NCBI GenBank assembly: GCA_030527085.1
Contig: JAUNBN010000001.1
Span: 1 to 32,456, forward strand
Source: Oscillospiraceae bacterium
GTDB taxonomy: Bacteria > Bacillota > Clostridia > Oscillospirales > Ruminococcaceae
Length of the DNA: 32,456 nucleotides
Direction of reading: 5' to 3'
The notes under the pieces were generated by a model. It was not told the origin of the DNA. It did not search any database and saw nothing but the letters and a program-made list of their open reading frames with translations. Shown piece after piece: positions 1 to 7,766 of the stretch. The first letter of the stretch is position 1; the number at the start of each line of letters is the position of its first letter. A program made the position numbers and the translations under genes.

Positions 1-1064
<1,064 letters not shown>

Positions 1065-1158
1065 TTGCCAAACCGAACCTCTTTTTCTGTTTTTTCAGGG
1101 GGGCTTATATCGAAAGAGCGTCCCTGCGCTTTTTTCTCCTCGTCCCCCGCGTTAGGCC

Positions 1159-1428
1159 CTATACCAGACCATCCGCCCCCGAGGCGGCGCGCTTTTTGAG
1201 CGTTGCCGTGGAGACGCCCGAGATGTAAAGCCGCCTTACGCCCTTTTCGTCCTCGCAGGCCACAAAGCTTTTGGGTATTTCCTCGGTAGTATTTACCACC
1301 TCTCCCGCGAGCTGGGCCTTTTTCAAATATTCCCGCGTCCGCGCGCTTGTGGAGCAGTAGTCCAAATCAAAGATGCCTATTATATCGCGCGAGCGAACAA
1401 CCGCCGCGCCGCCGAGCTGCATATACAT
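1159..1428 (-). CDS. remB: RemB/YaaB-like DUF370 protein
   Basis: Small protein of 89 residues of the DUF370 (RemA-like) family. In Bacillus, RemA is a DNA-binding activator of biofilm matrix genes, and the YaaB/RemB paralogue is encoded between recF and gyrB, exactly as here. The N-terminus MYMQLGGAAVVRSRDIIGIF and the central region with ISGVSTATLKKR match the family pattern. Start ATG 1428 has AAAGGA about 7 nt upstream. It lies 12 bp downstream of the recF stop and about 95 bp before gyrB, so co-transcription is likely. Function in this organism is inferred from family and position only. Confidence 0.85.
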   Translation of the reverse strand: MYMQLGGAAVVRSRDIIGIFDLDYCSTSARTREYLKKAQLAGEVVNTTEEIPKSFVACEDEKGVRRLYISGVSTATLKKRAASGADGLV

Positions 1429-1440
1429 ATTTTTCCTTTC

Positions 1441-2535
1441 TCAGATGAGCGCGCCGCCGCTCATTTTAAAGACCCTTGCGGCGCAGTGAAAGCTCTTTAA
1501 GACCACCTCCGGCTCGCAGCAGCTTATGAAGGCCTGAGCCTCGCCCAAGGCCCCTAAGAGGCGCTCGCGCCTCGCCTCATCCAGCTCAGAGAGCACGTCG
1601 TCCAAAAGGAGTATGGGCCTCTCGCCGGTCTCAGCCTCCATAAGCTCCGCCTCGGCCAGCTTTAAGGAGAGCGCGAGGCAGCGCTGCTGCCCCTGAGAGG
1701 CGAAAGCTTTGGCCTCCTCGCCGTTGAGCTTCAGCTCCAAATCGTCCCTGTGCGGCCCCTTGAGCGTAAAGCCCGCGCGCTTGTCAGCCTCGCGGCCGCT
1801 CTTAAGGCCGCTCAGAGCCTGCTCGGGGGAGAGCGGCGCGCCCTCTTTAAAAACGCTGGAGGCGTAGGCCATTCGCGGTTCTTCCAAGCCCTCGGATATC
1901 TCGCGGTAGCGCTCGCAGGCCAAGGGGGAGAGCTTTTCCAGAAAGGCGCGCCGCGCTCTGGTTATAAAAGTCAGAGACTGGGCCAGGCGCTCGTCGTAGA
2001 TATCGAGCAGACCCTCGGAGTTGAAGGTCTGGTAATAGTCCCTCAAAAGGCGGTTGCGCTGGTTTAAGGTGCGCGTGAAGTTTTTGAGGTTGTTCAGGTA
2101 GAGCGGGGATATCTGGCAAAGCGCCGTGTCTATAAAGCGGCGGCGCTTTTCGGGCGAGCCTTTAACTAAGCTTAAATGCTCCGGCGAAAACACTACACAG
2201 CAGAGCTTGCCCGCCGCGGCCGCGGCTCTTTTAAAGGCCCCCTTATTCAAGCTGGCCTCGCGGCCCTTTTCGGTAATAGTTAAAACTATCTCCTGCTCGC
2301 GCCCCTCGCTCACAAAGCCGGAGCTCAGGCGCGCGGCCTGCTCACCCTGCCTTATAAGCGCGCTGTCCTTTGCGGCGCGAAAGCTCTTGGCTCCCGTTAA
2401 AAGAAATATGCTCTCCAGAAGATTTGTCTTGCCCTGGCCGTTTTTCCCGCAGATGACGTTTACGGCCTCGGAGGGCTCGAGCTCGAGCCTTTTTATATTC
2501 CTGAAATTAACGCAGGAATGTCGCGTCAGGTACAT
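1441..2535 (-). CDS. recF: DNA replication/repair protein RecF
   Basis: SMC-like ATPase that acts with RecO and RecR to load RecA at gaps in single-stranded DNA. The protein is 364 residues, normal for the family. Walker A GKNGQGKT is at 30-37, the ABC signature SQGQQR at 280-285, and Walker B with D-loop ILLLDDVLSELD at 308-319. The start codon overlaps the 3' end of yaaA by 10 bp, so translation is probably coupled. Gene order dnaA-dnaN-yaaA-recF is the standard Firmicutes arrangement. Confidence 0.97.
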   Translation of the reverse strand: MYLTRHSCVNFRNIKRLELEPSEAVNVICGKNGQGKTNLLESIFLLTGAKSFRAAKDSALIRQGEQAARLSSGFVSEGREQEIVLTITEKGREASLNKGAFKRAAAAAGKLCCVVFSPEHLSLVKGSPEKRRRFIDTALCQISPLYLNNLKNFTRTLNQRNRLLRDYYQTFNSEGLLDIYDERLAQSLTFITRARRAFLEKLSPLACERYREISEGLEEPRMAYASSVFKEGAPLSPEQALSGLKSGREADKRAGFTLKGPHRDDLELKLNGEEAKAFASQGQQRCLALSLKLAEAELMEAETGERPILLLDDVLSELDEARRERLLGALGEAQAFISCCEPEVVLKSFHCAARVFKMSGGALI

Positions 2536-2741
2536 CCGCGCACCTCGAAGACCTCGCCTGAAGCTTCGAAAACGTCTCCCGGCCTGAGCTTTCGTCCTCT
2601 TTGCAGGCAGGTTTCGCCGTTTACTTTAACTTCACCCTCTGAAATCAACTCTTTTGCCTGCCCGCCGCTCAAAACCGCGCCGCAAAGCTTTAGGGCCTGA
2701 GATAGGCTTATGTATTCGCTTTTTATAAAAAGCTCGCTCAT
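2526..2741 (-). CDS. yaaA: YaaA-like S4-domain RNA-binding protein
   Basis: 71-residue protein that is essentially one S4 RNA-binding domain. It has the motif SQALKLCGAVLSGGQAKELI followed by EGEVKVNGETC and a GRKLRPGD turn. Members sit between dnaN and recF in Firmicutes; in Bacillus YaaA is implicated in 50S ribosome assembly. Its ATG overlaps the dnaN stop as ATGA, and its 3' end overlaps recF by 10 bp, so the three genes form a tightly coupled operon. The name follows Bacillus yaaA, not the unrelated E. coli gene. Confidence 0.9.
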   Translation of the reverse strand: MSELFIKSEYISLSQALKLCGAVLSGGQAKELISEGEVKVNGETCLQRGRKLRPGDVFEASGEVFEVRGCT

Positions 2742-3844
2742 TCGTTCTTGATGCGTACGGGAAGCACCAGGAAGAGAAAGTCGTCGCCCTCGGGCGGGAC
2801 TATCTTCATCGGGGAGGAGGCTCCCGAAATCTCGAGCACTACCTCCTCAAGGCCGCTGTTTCTCAAAGCGTCGAGCAGATAGCGGTTGTTGAAGCCCATC
2901 TCTATGCCTTCGCCCTCTATCTCGCAGTCCATCTCGTCGTAGGAGCTGGCTATTCCCGTAACGCAGGTTATGGTTAGCTTTCCCTCGCCGAAGATGAGCC
3001 GGACGGGGCTCTTGAAGCGGTCGGTTATTATGAGGGATACCCTCTCTATTGCGTCGTAGAACTCCTTGACTCCGATTTTAACCTTGGTCGTATATCCCTT
3101 GGGCACCGCCTTGCGGTAGTCGAGAAAATCGCCCTCCAAAAGGCGCGTGACTACGGTATAGGAGCCCAAGCGGAACACCGCCGAGCGGCGCGCCGTGCCT
3201 ACGGTCACCTCGTTTTCGCCGTCGCCCGCGAGCTTCGCTATCTCTGAGAGAGTCTTTCCGGGAACTATAAAGCTTTTGTTTTCCATGAGCGAGGCCCCGC
3301 GGCAGCGCGCCACGGCCAGGCGGTAGCCGTCTACGGAAACTACCGTGAGCTCGTCTCCCTCTATTATGAATTTTGAGCCCGTGTGTACCGGACGCTGGTC
3401 GCTGGGAGAGACGGCGTAGATGGTTTTGTTTATAAGCTCCTTTAAAAGCGAGGCCTTTATTGAAAGGGTATTGTCAGTGTCCGGCACGGGCAACTCGGGA
3501 AAGTCAGCGGCGGGTATGCCTATAAAATTGAAAACCGTTATGCCGCCCTTTACCGTGGTCTTAAAATCGCTCTTGGCCTCTATTTCTACGCGCTCGCTCT
3601 CTATTCTGCGGACCATGTCTCCCAGAAAGCGCGCATTTAAGACTATCTCGCCCGACTCTTCCACTTCGGCCTCGAGCTCGGTCATTATGCCGATTTCAAG
3701 GTCGAAGGCCGTAAGCAACACTCCGTCTTCGCGGCATTTGAAGAGTATTCCCTCGAGCGCGGCCAGAGTGGACTTTGCGCTCACCGCTCTGGATACTCCG
3801 TTTATAGCCTCCAGCAGCGCGGATCTTTCGCAGCTTATTTTCAT
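2738..3844 (-). CDS. dnaN: DNA polymerase III beta sliding clamp
   Basis: Ring-shaped processivity factor that tethers DNA polymerase III to DNA and is a hub for replication and repair proteins. It is 368 residues, the usual length. It opens with MKISCERSALLEAINGVSRA and continues through three clamp domains, ending in LVLPVRIKNE, the conserved C-terminal signature (compare MPVR/LPVR). It starts at ATG 3844 after the AT-rich region 3845-4078. A purine-rich GAGGGG about 7 nt upstream serves as ribosome binding site. It is coupled to yaaA by an ATGA overlap. A TTGACA-like -35 lies in its upstream region (complement of 3904-3909), but I see no well-spaced -10. Confidence 0.97.
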   Translation of the reverse strand: MKISCERSALLEAINGVSRAVSAKSTLAALEGILFKCREDGVLLTAFDLEIGIMTELEAEVEESGEIVLNARFLGDMVRRIESERVEIEAKSDFKTTVKGGITVFNFIGIPAADFPELPVPDTDNTLSIKASLLKELINKTIYAVSPSDQRPVHTGSKFIIEGDELTVVSVDGYRLAVARCRGASLMENKSFIVPGKTLSEIAKLAGDGENEVTVGTARRSAVFRLGSYTVVTRLLEGDFLDYRKAVPKGYTTKVKIGVKEFYDAIERVSLIITDRFKSPVRLIFGEGKLTITCVTGIASSYDEMDCEIEGEGIEMGFNNRYLLDALRNSGLEEVVLEISGASSPMKIVPPEGDDFLFLVLPVRIKNE

Positions 3845-4078
3845 TTTTATCCCCTCGATTTCTTTATATATAAACTAACTTAAATTTTAGTAGTATTAGG
3901 GCCTGTCAAAGCGGTAGAAGTATTTAAAAACAACAGAAGCAGTCTCTATTTTTAAAAGGTTGAAATCGTGCGTTCGGCCGTTTAAAAATTGTGGAAGATT
4001 TAAAATTGTTCCGTTCTTTGTGAAAATCCTCATATTTTAAACGTTGAATCTACAAAAAGCCGTTTAAAACCTCGGCAC
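3845..4078. other. dnaA-dnaN intergenic region, candidate origin unwinding site
   Basis: AT-rich 234-bp gap at the place where Bacillus carries its DNA unwinding element. Reading leftward, a GC cluster (GGCCC) is followed by a DnaA-trio-like run (complement of 3888-3899, CTAATACTACTA) and then by a very AT-rich stretch down to about 3855. DnaA boxes are poor. The best matches to TTATCCACA are 7 of 9 (complement of 3991-3999, TCTTCCACA; and 3847-3855, TTATCCCCT). Assignment rests on position, composition and the trio-like repeat, not on consensus boxes. Confidence 0.45.
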
Positions 4079-5386
4079 TCATGTCTTGGAGTTTTTGATA
4101 ATGTCCTCTATGAGCTCTTTCGTTCTCGTGTCGTTCTGCATGAGCTTCTCCACCTTGCTCGTGCCGTAGACAACCGTGGCGTGATTGCGGCCGCCGAACT
4201 CCGCGCCTATGCGCTCCATGGTCATGCCCGTGACCTCTCTTACTATATACATCGCTACCTGGCGCGGCAGGGAAACGGAGGCGTTCTGCTTGGCTGAGCG
4301 TATGTCCTCGGGAGAGACGTTGTAGGTGCGCGCGACCTCATTTACTATCTTCTCGACAGTAACGGGTATTGGCTGCTGCTCGGAGAGTATGTCCCTTATG
4401 GCGTTCTGCGCAAGTCCTATCGAGGGGCTTATGCCGTCCATCTGGTAATAGGCTCCCAGCTTCTTTACCGCGCCCTCGAGCTGGCGCACGTCGTTCTTGA
4501 CGTTTACGGCTATATACTCGGCCACCTCGCTCGAAATCTTGAGACCGAGCTGCTCGGCCTTGCGGTAGATAATGGATATACGCGTCTCCACGTCCGGCGG
4601 CTGAACGTCCGCGAGCAGACCCCATTCAAAGCGGGTGCGCAGCCTCTCCTCGAGGGATTTTATCTCTTTTGGCGGCCTGTCCGAGGAGATGACTATCTGC
4701 TTGTGGTCGTTGTGCAGGGCGTTGAAGGTGTGGAAGAACTCCTCCTGAGTGGCCTCCTTGCCGCCTATGAACTGCACGTCGTCCACGAGCAGGACGTCTG
4801 CGGAGCGGAATTTATCGTGGAAGGCCTCGGTGCTGCCCGAGCTTATCGCGGCGATGAGCTCGTTTGTGAATTGGTCGCCGCCTATGTATATTACTTTAAG
4901 CTGCGGGTGAGTTTTTGTCAGCGAGTTCTTAATGGCGAGCAGCAGGTGGGTCTTGCCTAAGCCCGGCGCGCCGTAGATGAAGAGAGGGTTGTAGGTGCTC
5001 GCGGGCGAGGCGGCCACGGCCTGCGCCGCCGCGTGGGCAAAGCGGTTGTCCTGACCTACTATGAAGTTCTCGAAGGTGTATTGGCCCTCAGGGCCGAAGC
5101 TCTGCGCGCCGCTCTTTTCGCCCTCGTCCCCGGGCATCTCGGCACGGCTGACGATTTTAATCTCGATATCAAAGCCCATGACCTGCGAAAAGGCGCGCTT
5201 GAGCAGGGGCAGGTAGCGCTCCTCAACCGTTGATTTTATAAAGGCCGTGCTCACGGAGAGCGTGGCCTTGCCGTCGTCGTAGGAGACGGGCTCAAGACCC
5301 TTGAGCCAGAGGTTGTAGATGGTCTCGGCCTCCGACAGCCGGCAATAATCCTTTACCGCGTTTAAGCACTGCTCGAAAGATTCCAT
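4079..5386 (-). CDS. dnaA: Chromosomal replication initiator DnaA
   Basis: AAA+ initiator that binds DnaA boxes at oriC, melts the origin and loads the helicase. It is 435 residues, slightly short because the domain II linker (about 82-102) is short. The N-terminal domain I is 1-80. Walker A GAPGLGKTH is at 139-147, Walker B VLLVDDVQF near 198-206, and the domain IV DNA-binding signature GGRNHATV at 398-405. The start ATG 5386 has a GAGAGAG purine tract upstream, without a strong AGGAGG. A good promoter lies at 5431-5459 on the same strand. It is followed at the 3' side by the 234-bp gap before dnaN, so dnaN may also be read from here. Confidence 0.98.
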   Translation of the reverse strand: MESFEQCLNAVKDYCRLSEAETIYNLWLKGLEPVSYDDGKATLSVSTAFIKSTVEERYLPLLKRAFSQVMGFDIEIKIVSRAEMPGDEGEKSGAQSFGPEGQYTFENFIVGQDNRFAHAAAQAVAASPASTYNPLFIYGAPGLGKTHLLLAIKNSLTKTHPQLKVIYIGGDQFTNELIAAISSGSTEAFHDKFRSADVLLVDDVQFIGGKEATQEEFFHTFNALHNDHKQIVISSDRPPKEIKSLEERLRTRFEWGLLADVQPPDVETRISIIYRKAEQLGLKISSEVAEYIAVNVKNDVRQLEGAVKKLGAYYQMDGISPSIGLAQNAIRDILSEQQPIPVTVEKIVNEVARTYNVSPEDIRSAKQNASVSLPRQVAMYIVREVTGMTMERIGAEFGGRNHATVVYGTSKVEKLMQNDTRTKELIEDIIKNSKT

Positions 5387-5430
5387 TGGCCGCTCTCTCT
5401 TTCTAAAATACTACAAATATATATGTAAGA

Positions 5431-5459
5431 ATTTTAGCATATCGTGAGCTTTCTTTCAA
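5431..5459 (-). promoter_or_regulatory. dnaA promoter
   Basis: On the minus strand, -35 TTGAAA (5459-5454) and -10 TAAAAT (5436-5431) are separated by exactly 17 bp. The start of transcription would be about 40-45 nt upstream of the dnaA ATG. Matches are 5 of 6 for both boxes. Confidence 0.7.
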
Positions 5460-5546
5460 CAGAAAAAGCCGCGGATTTATGTGCAAATTATGATAATAAA
5501 TTTTAACTGTCTCAGTAAAAATGACGAAGCTGTTTTCCATAAGAAA

Positions 5547-5632
5547 GGAGCGCTCCCGCCCTGCGTTTTTTTACTGTACGCGCTGCCTCGCCGCCTGAAA
5601 ATGGGAGAAAACCCACGCGGAGGGAGACTCCC
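5547..5632. repeat. Palindromic element copy 1 (oriC cluster)
   Basis: 86-bp copy bounded by GGAGCGCTCCC (5547-5557) and GGGAGACTCCC (5622-5632). Both ends continue inward into a GCG plus T-tract segment: GCGTTTTTTTAC on the left, and on the right the complement of GAGAAAACCCACGCGG. About 28 bp of each end is therefore inverted-repeat-like. The central core is degenerate compared with other copies. Confidence 0.6.
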
Positions 5633-5639
5633 ACGCTTC

Positions 5640-5722
5640 TGAGAGCAGCCCTTTCGTGCTGAAGCTGTGTTTTGTTTTCCCTCCTTCGACGGGGAAACAG
5701 AACACTAAACATTCCGGAGGCG
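5640..5722. repeat. Palindromic element copy 2 (oriC cluster)
   Basis: Hairpin 5667-5705 with a 15-bp stem (left arm GTGTTTTGTTTTCCC, three G-T wobbles) and a 9-nt loop containing TTCGA. The ends are less clear than in neighbouring copies, so the outer limits are approximate. Confidence 0.5.
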
Positions 5723-5734
5723 TCCCGGTCTCTT

Positions 5735-5824
5735 GGGAGTGACCTGTAAGCGTGTAATGTGCTGTCTTTCCCCCGCCGGAGGCGGGGAAAAGACAGCGAA
5801 AAAACAACGCAACGGGACACTCCC
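5735..5824. repeat. Palindromic element copy 3, with 8-bp flanking direct repeat
   Basis: Best-defined copy. It is 90 bp from GGGAGTGACC (5735) to GGGACACTCCC (5824). The complement of the right half aligns with the left half along nearly the full length, including GCTGTCTTT and CCCCGCC around a GGA loop. Perfect direct repeats GGTCTCTT flank it at 5727-5734 and 5825-5832, as expected for a target-site duplication; the match can be extended to 12 bp by including TCCC on the left side of each. Confidence 0.75.
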
Positions 5825-5839
5825 GGTCTCTTTTAGCGC

Positions 5840-5869
5840 TTGACATCGCCGAGCGCTGTGTTATATACT
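5840..5869 (+). promoter_or_regulatory. rpmH operon promoter
   Basis: Perfect -35 TTGACA (5840-5845), then 18 bp, then -10 TATACT (5864-5869). It starts immediately after element copy 3 and about 35 bp before rpmH, so it probably drives rpmH-rnpA-yidD-yidC-jag. Confidence 0.75.
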
Positions 5870-5903
5870 TATAAACCGCAAGGTTTTCAGCAAGGAGAAG
5901 AAA

Positions 5904-6038
5904 ATGCAACCGACTTATCATCCCAAAAAGCGCACCCGCAAGCGCGTCCACGGCTTTATGAAGCGCATGGCCACCTCCAACGGACGCAAGGTTCTTGCGC
6001 GAAGGCGCGCGCGCGGCAGGGCCCGCCTGAGCGCCTGA
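5904..6038 (+). CDS. rpmH: 50S ribosomal protein L34
   Basis: 44-residue, highly basic ribosomal protein of the large subunit, the normal length. It starts MQPTYHPKKRTRKRVHGF and continues with the family signature FMKRMATSNGRKVLARRRARGRARLSA. AAGGAG (5892-5897) is well spaced before ATG 5904. It is first gene of the rightward operon and sits opposite dnaA, as in most bacteria. A terminator-like hairpin follows at once, which would favour L34 production over the downstream rnpA. Confidence 0.97.
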   Translation: MQPTYHPKKRTRKRVHGFMKRMATSNGRKVLARRRARGRARLSA

Positions 6039-6071
6039 GAGCCGCCGCAAAAGCGGAGGCTCTTATTTTTT
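6038..6071 (+). terminator. rpmH-rnpA attenuator-like hairpin overlapping the rnpA RBS
   Basis: Stem AGAGCC/GGCTCT plus CCGC/GCGG with an AAAA loop, followed by TATTTTTT. The only plausible rnpA Shine-Dalgarno, GGAGG (6055-6059), lies in the descending arm. The hairpin could therefore both partly terminate transcription and mask rnpA translation. Confidence 0.7.
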
Positions 6072-6073
6072 AA

Positions 6074-6418
6074 ATGGCAGATAAAGGCCCCTCAAGGCCC
6101 ACCTCTCTCAACCGCAACTGGCAGTTCGCGCGCGCCTACAAAAGCAAAAAGCGCTTTTCCTGCGCCTATTTTACGACCTATGTGGCGCGGGGGCGCTTTG
6201 GAGTGAGGCTGGGCGTCAGCGCCTCGAAGAAGCTCGGCTGCGCGGTCAAGCGCAACCGGGCGCGCAGGATAGTCAAGGCCGCCGCGTGCGAGCTGCTCAA
6301 AAACGCGGGCGGCTCTTTCGACATAGTTTTCGTCTGCCGCGCGGCCTGTCTTGAAAAAAAGTCCACCGAGCTCATACCCCATATGAAGCGCCATCTCGAG
6401 GGCGCGGGTGTGCTTTAA
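6074..6418 (+). CDS. rnpA: Ribonuclease P protein component
   Basis: Protein subunit of RNase P, which matures the 5' ends of tRNAs together with the RNA rnpB. It is 114 residues, the normal length. The family signature KRNRARRIVKAA (about 58-69) is present, preceded by RFGVRLGVSASKKLGCAVKRN. The start ATG 6074 has GGAGG 14 nt upstream inside the hairpin described at 6038-6071. The stop TAA abuts the yidD ATG with no gap, so yidD translation is probably coupled. Confidence 0.95.
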   Translation: MADKGPSRPTSLNRNWQFARAYKSKKRFSCAYFTTYVARGRFGVRLGVSASKKLGCAVKRNRARRIVKAAACELLKNAGGSFDIVFVCRAACLEKKSTELIPHMKRHLEGAGVL

Positions 6419-6652
6419 ATGATAAAACGCGCGCTCGTTTTTCTGATACGCGGCTATCAAAAATATATAAGCCCTCTGCTGGGGGACCACTGCCGCTTTG
6501 TGCCCAGCTGCTCCCAGTACACTCTGGAGGCCATAGAAACCCGCGGGGTACTTATGGGCCTGCTGCTCGGCTTCTTTAGAATTTTAAGGTGTAATCCTCT
6601 GTTTAAAGGCGGCTACGATCCCGTACCACAGAGGCCGGCGCGCCTGAAATAA
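6419..6652 (+). CDS. yidD: Membrane protein insertion efficiency factor YidD
   Basis: 77-residue protein of the YidD family, which assists YidC-dependent membrane insertion at the inner face of the membrane. An amphipathic N-terminal helix (MIKRALVFLIRGYQKYISPLL) is followed by the conserved cysteine motif CRFVPSCSQYTLEAI and, near the C-terminus, RCNPLFKGGYDPVP. Position between rnpA and yidC is the conserved one. Confidence 0.95.
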   Translation: MIKRALVFLIRGYQKYISPLLGDHCRFVPSCSQYTLEAIETRGVLMGLLLGFFRILRCNPLFKGGYDPVPQRPARLK

Positions 6653-6681
6653 TAATCTCCGACGGAGGATTTGAAATTTAA

Positions 6682-7740
6682 ATGTTTCAGCAGATTTGGG
6701 ACCTGATAGCGATACCTCTCGGCTTCATAATGAAGTATTGCTATATCTTTGTTCACGACATTCTCAATCTGCCCATAGCCTACATATGGGCGCTCTTCCT
6801 CTTTACCCTCATTACCAAAATTCTGCTCTTTCCGCTCTCTTTAAAGCAGCAGAAGTCCTCGGCGAAAATGGCGGCCTTCCAGCCGCTGATGGCCGACGTT
6901 CAAAAGACCTACGCCAACGACAAAAAGCGCCAGCAGGAGGAGATGCTCAAGCTCCAGGAGGAGATGGGCTATAATCCCATGTCCGGCTGCCTGCCTCTGC
7001 TTATACAGTTCCCGATAATCTTCGGCCTCATAGAGGTCATTTACAAGCCCCTCACCTATATGCTCACGGTTCCCGCCGAGCTGGTAAGCGAGCTTACCAG
7101 CATAACCAACTCGCTCGTTACCACCTCCAACACCCGCCTTATAGAAACCTCGATAATAGAGCAGATTAAGACCAATATCGGAGCCTTTTCCTCCCTTACC
7201 GCCAACCCCGAATACGCCGACTGGATAGAAAGAATAGCCAACCTCGACATGAGTATAGGCTCCATTAACCTCTGGGACGTGCCGAGCCTTCAGAACCCCT
7301 CGCTCGTCTGGCTTATTCCGGCGTTTTCCGTCGTCACAATGCTCGCCTCCTCGCTCATCAACCTCAGGACGAGCGGCAGCGCCGACGCGCAGGGCGGCGC
7401 GCAGTCCCGCGTCATGATGATAGTAATGTCGCTGATGTTCGCGGTGTTCTCTTTTATGTATCCCGCGGGCTTCAGCCTCTACTGGGCCTTCCAGAACATA
7501 ATCCTCATCGGCCAGTCCTTCCTGCTCAAGAGGATAGTAGACCCCGAAAAGCTCAAAGAGCAGATGCGCCTCGAGATGGAGGAAAAGAAAAAATCCGCCA
7601 AGAAGAAAAAGAAGAACATCGTCAAAATTAAAGACGAGAAGACCGGCGAGGTAATTGAAAAGGAGCTGTCCGTAGCCGAGCTGGAAAAGCTCAGGCTGCA
7701 GAAGGCGCGCACTCTTAAGGACTCGCCCTACGATTGCTGA
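6682..7740 (+). CDS. yidC: YidC/Oxa1 membrane protein insertase
   Basis: Inserts proteins into the cytoplasmic membrane alone or with SecYEG. It is 352 residues, five-helix Gram-positive type. An N-terminal helix region (about 12-50) includes ALFLFTLITKILLFPLSLKQQKSS. A charged cytoplasmic hairpin (about 55-95) is followed by GYNPMSGCLPLLIQFPIIFGLIEVIY, then two helices toward the C-terminus. The groove position that is usually Arg before the FPL motif appears to be Lys46. No lipoprotein cleavage motif is visible at the N-terminus. A strongly basic tail (EEKKKSAKKKKKN) probably contacts ribosomes. GGAGG lies about 13 nt before ATG 6682. Confidence 0.95.
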   Translation: MFQQIWDLIAIPLGFIMKYCYIFVHDILNLPIAYIWALFLFTLITKILLFPLSLKQQKSSAKMAAFQPLMADVQKTYANDKKRQQEEMLKLQEEMGYNPMSGCLPLLIQFPIIFGLIEVIYKPLTYMLTVPAELVSELTSITNSLVTTSNTRLIETSIIEQIKTNIGAFSSLTANPEYADWIERIANLDMSIGSINLWDVPSLQNPSLVWLIPAFSVVTMLASSLINLRTSGSADAQGGAQSRVMMIVMSLMFAVFSFMYPAGFSLYWAFQNIILIGQSFLLKRIVDPEKLKEQMRLEMEEKKKSAKKKKKNIVKIKDEKTGEVIEKELSVAELEKLRLQKARTLKDSPYDC

Positions 7741-7766
7741 CAAGCTTTGAAAGGAAGCAATAGATA

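Larger units (their letters stand above)
5387..5903. other. dnaA-rpmH intergenic region, probable oriC, invaded by three hairpin elements
   Basis: 517-bp divergent gap where gene orientation flips, as expected for an origin. The dnaA promoter and an AT-rich stretch occupy about 5400-5530. Three copies of the dispersed palindromic element occupy 5547-5824. The rpmH promoter is at 5840-5869. I find no exact TTATCCACA box on either strand; the nearest is TTTTCCATA at about 5532 (7 of 9). Origin assignment is by gene order and strand switch. Confidence 0.6.
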
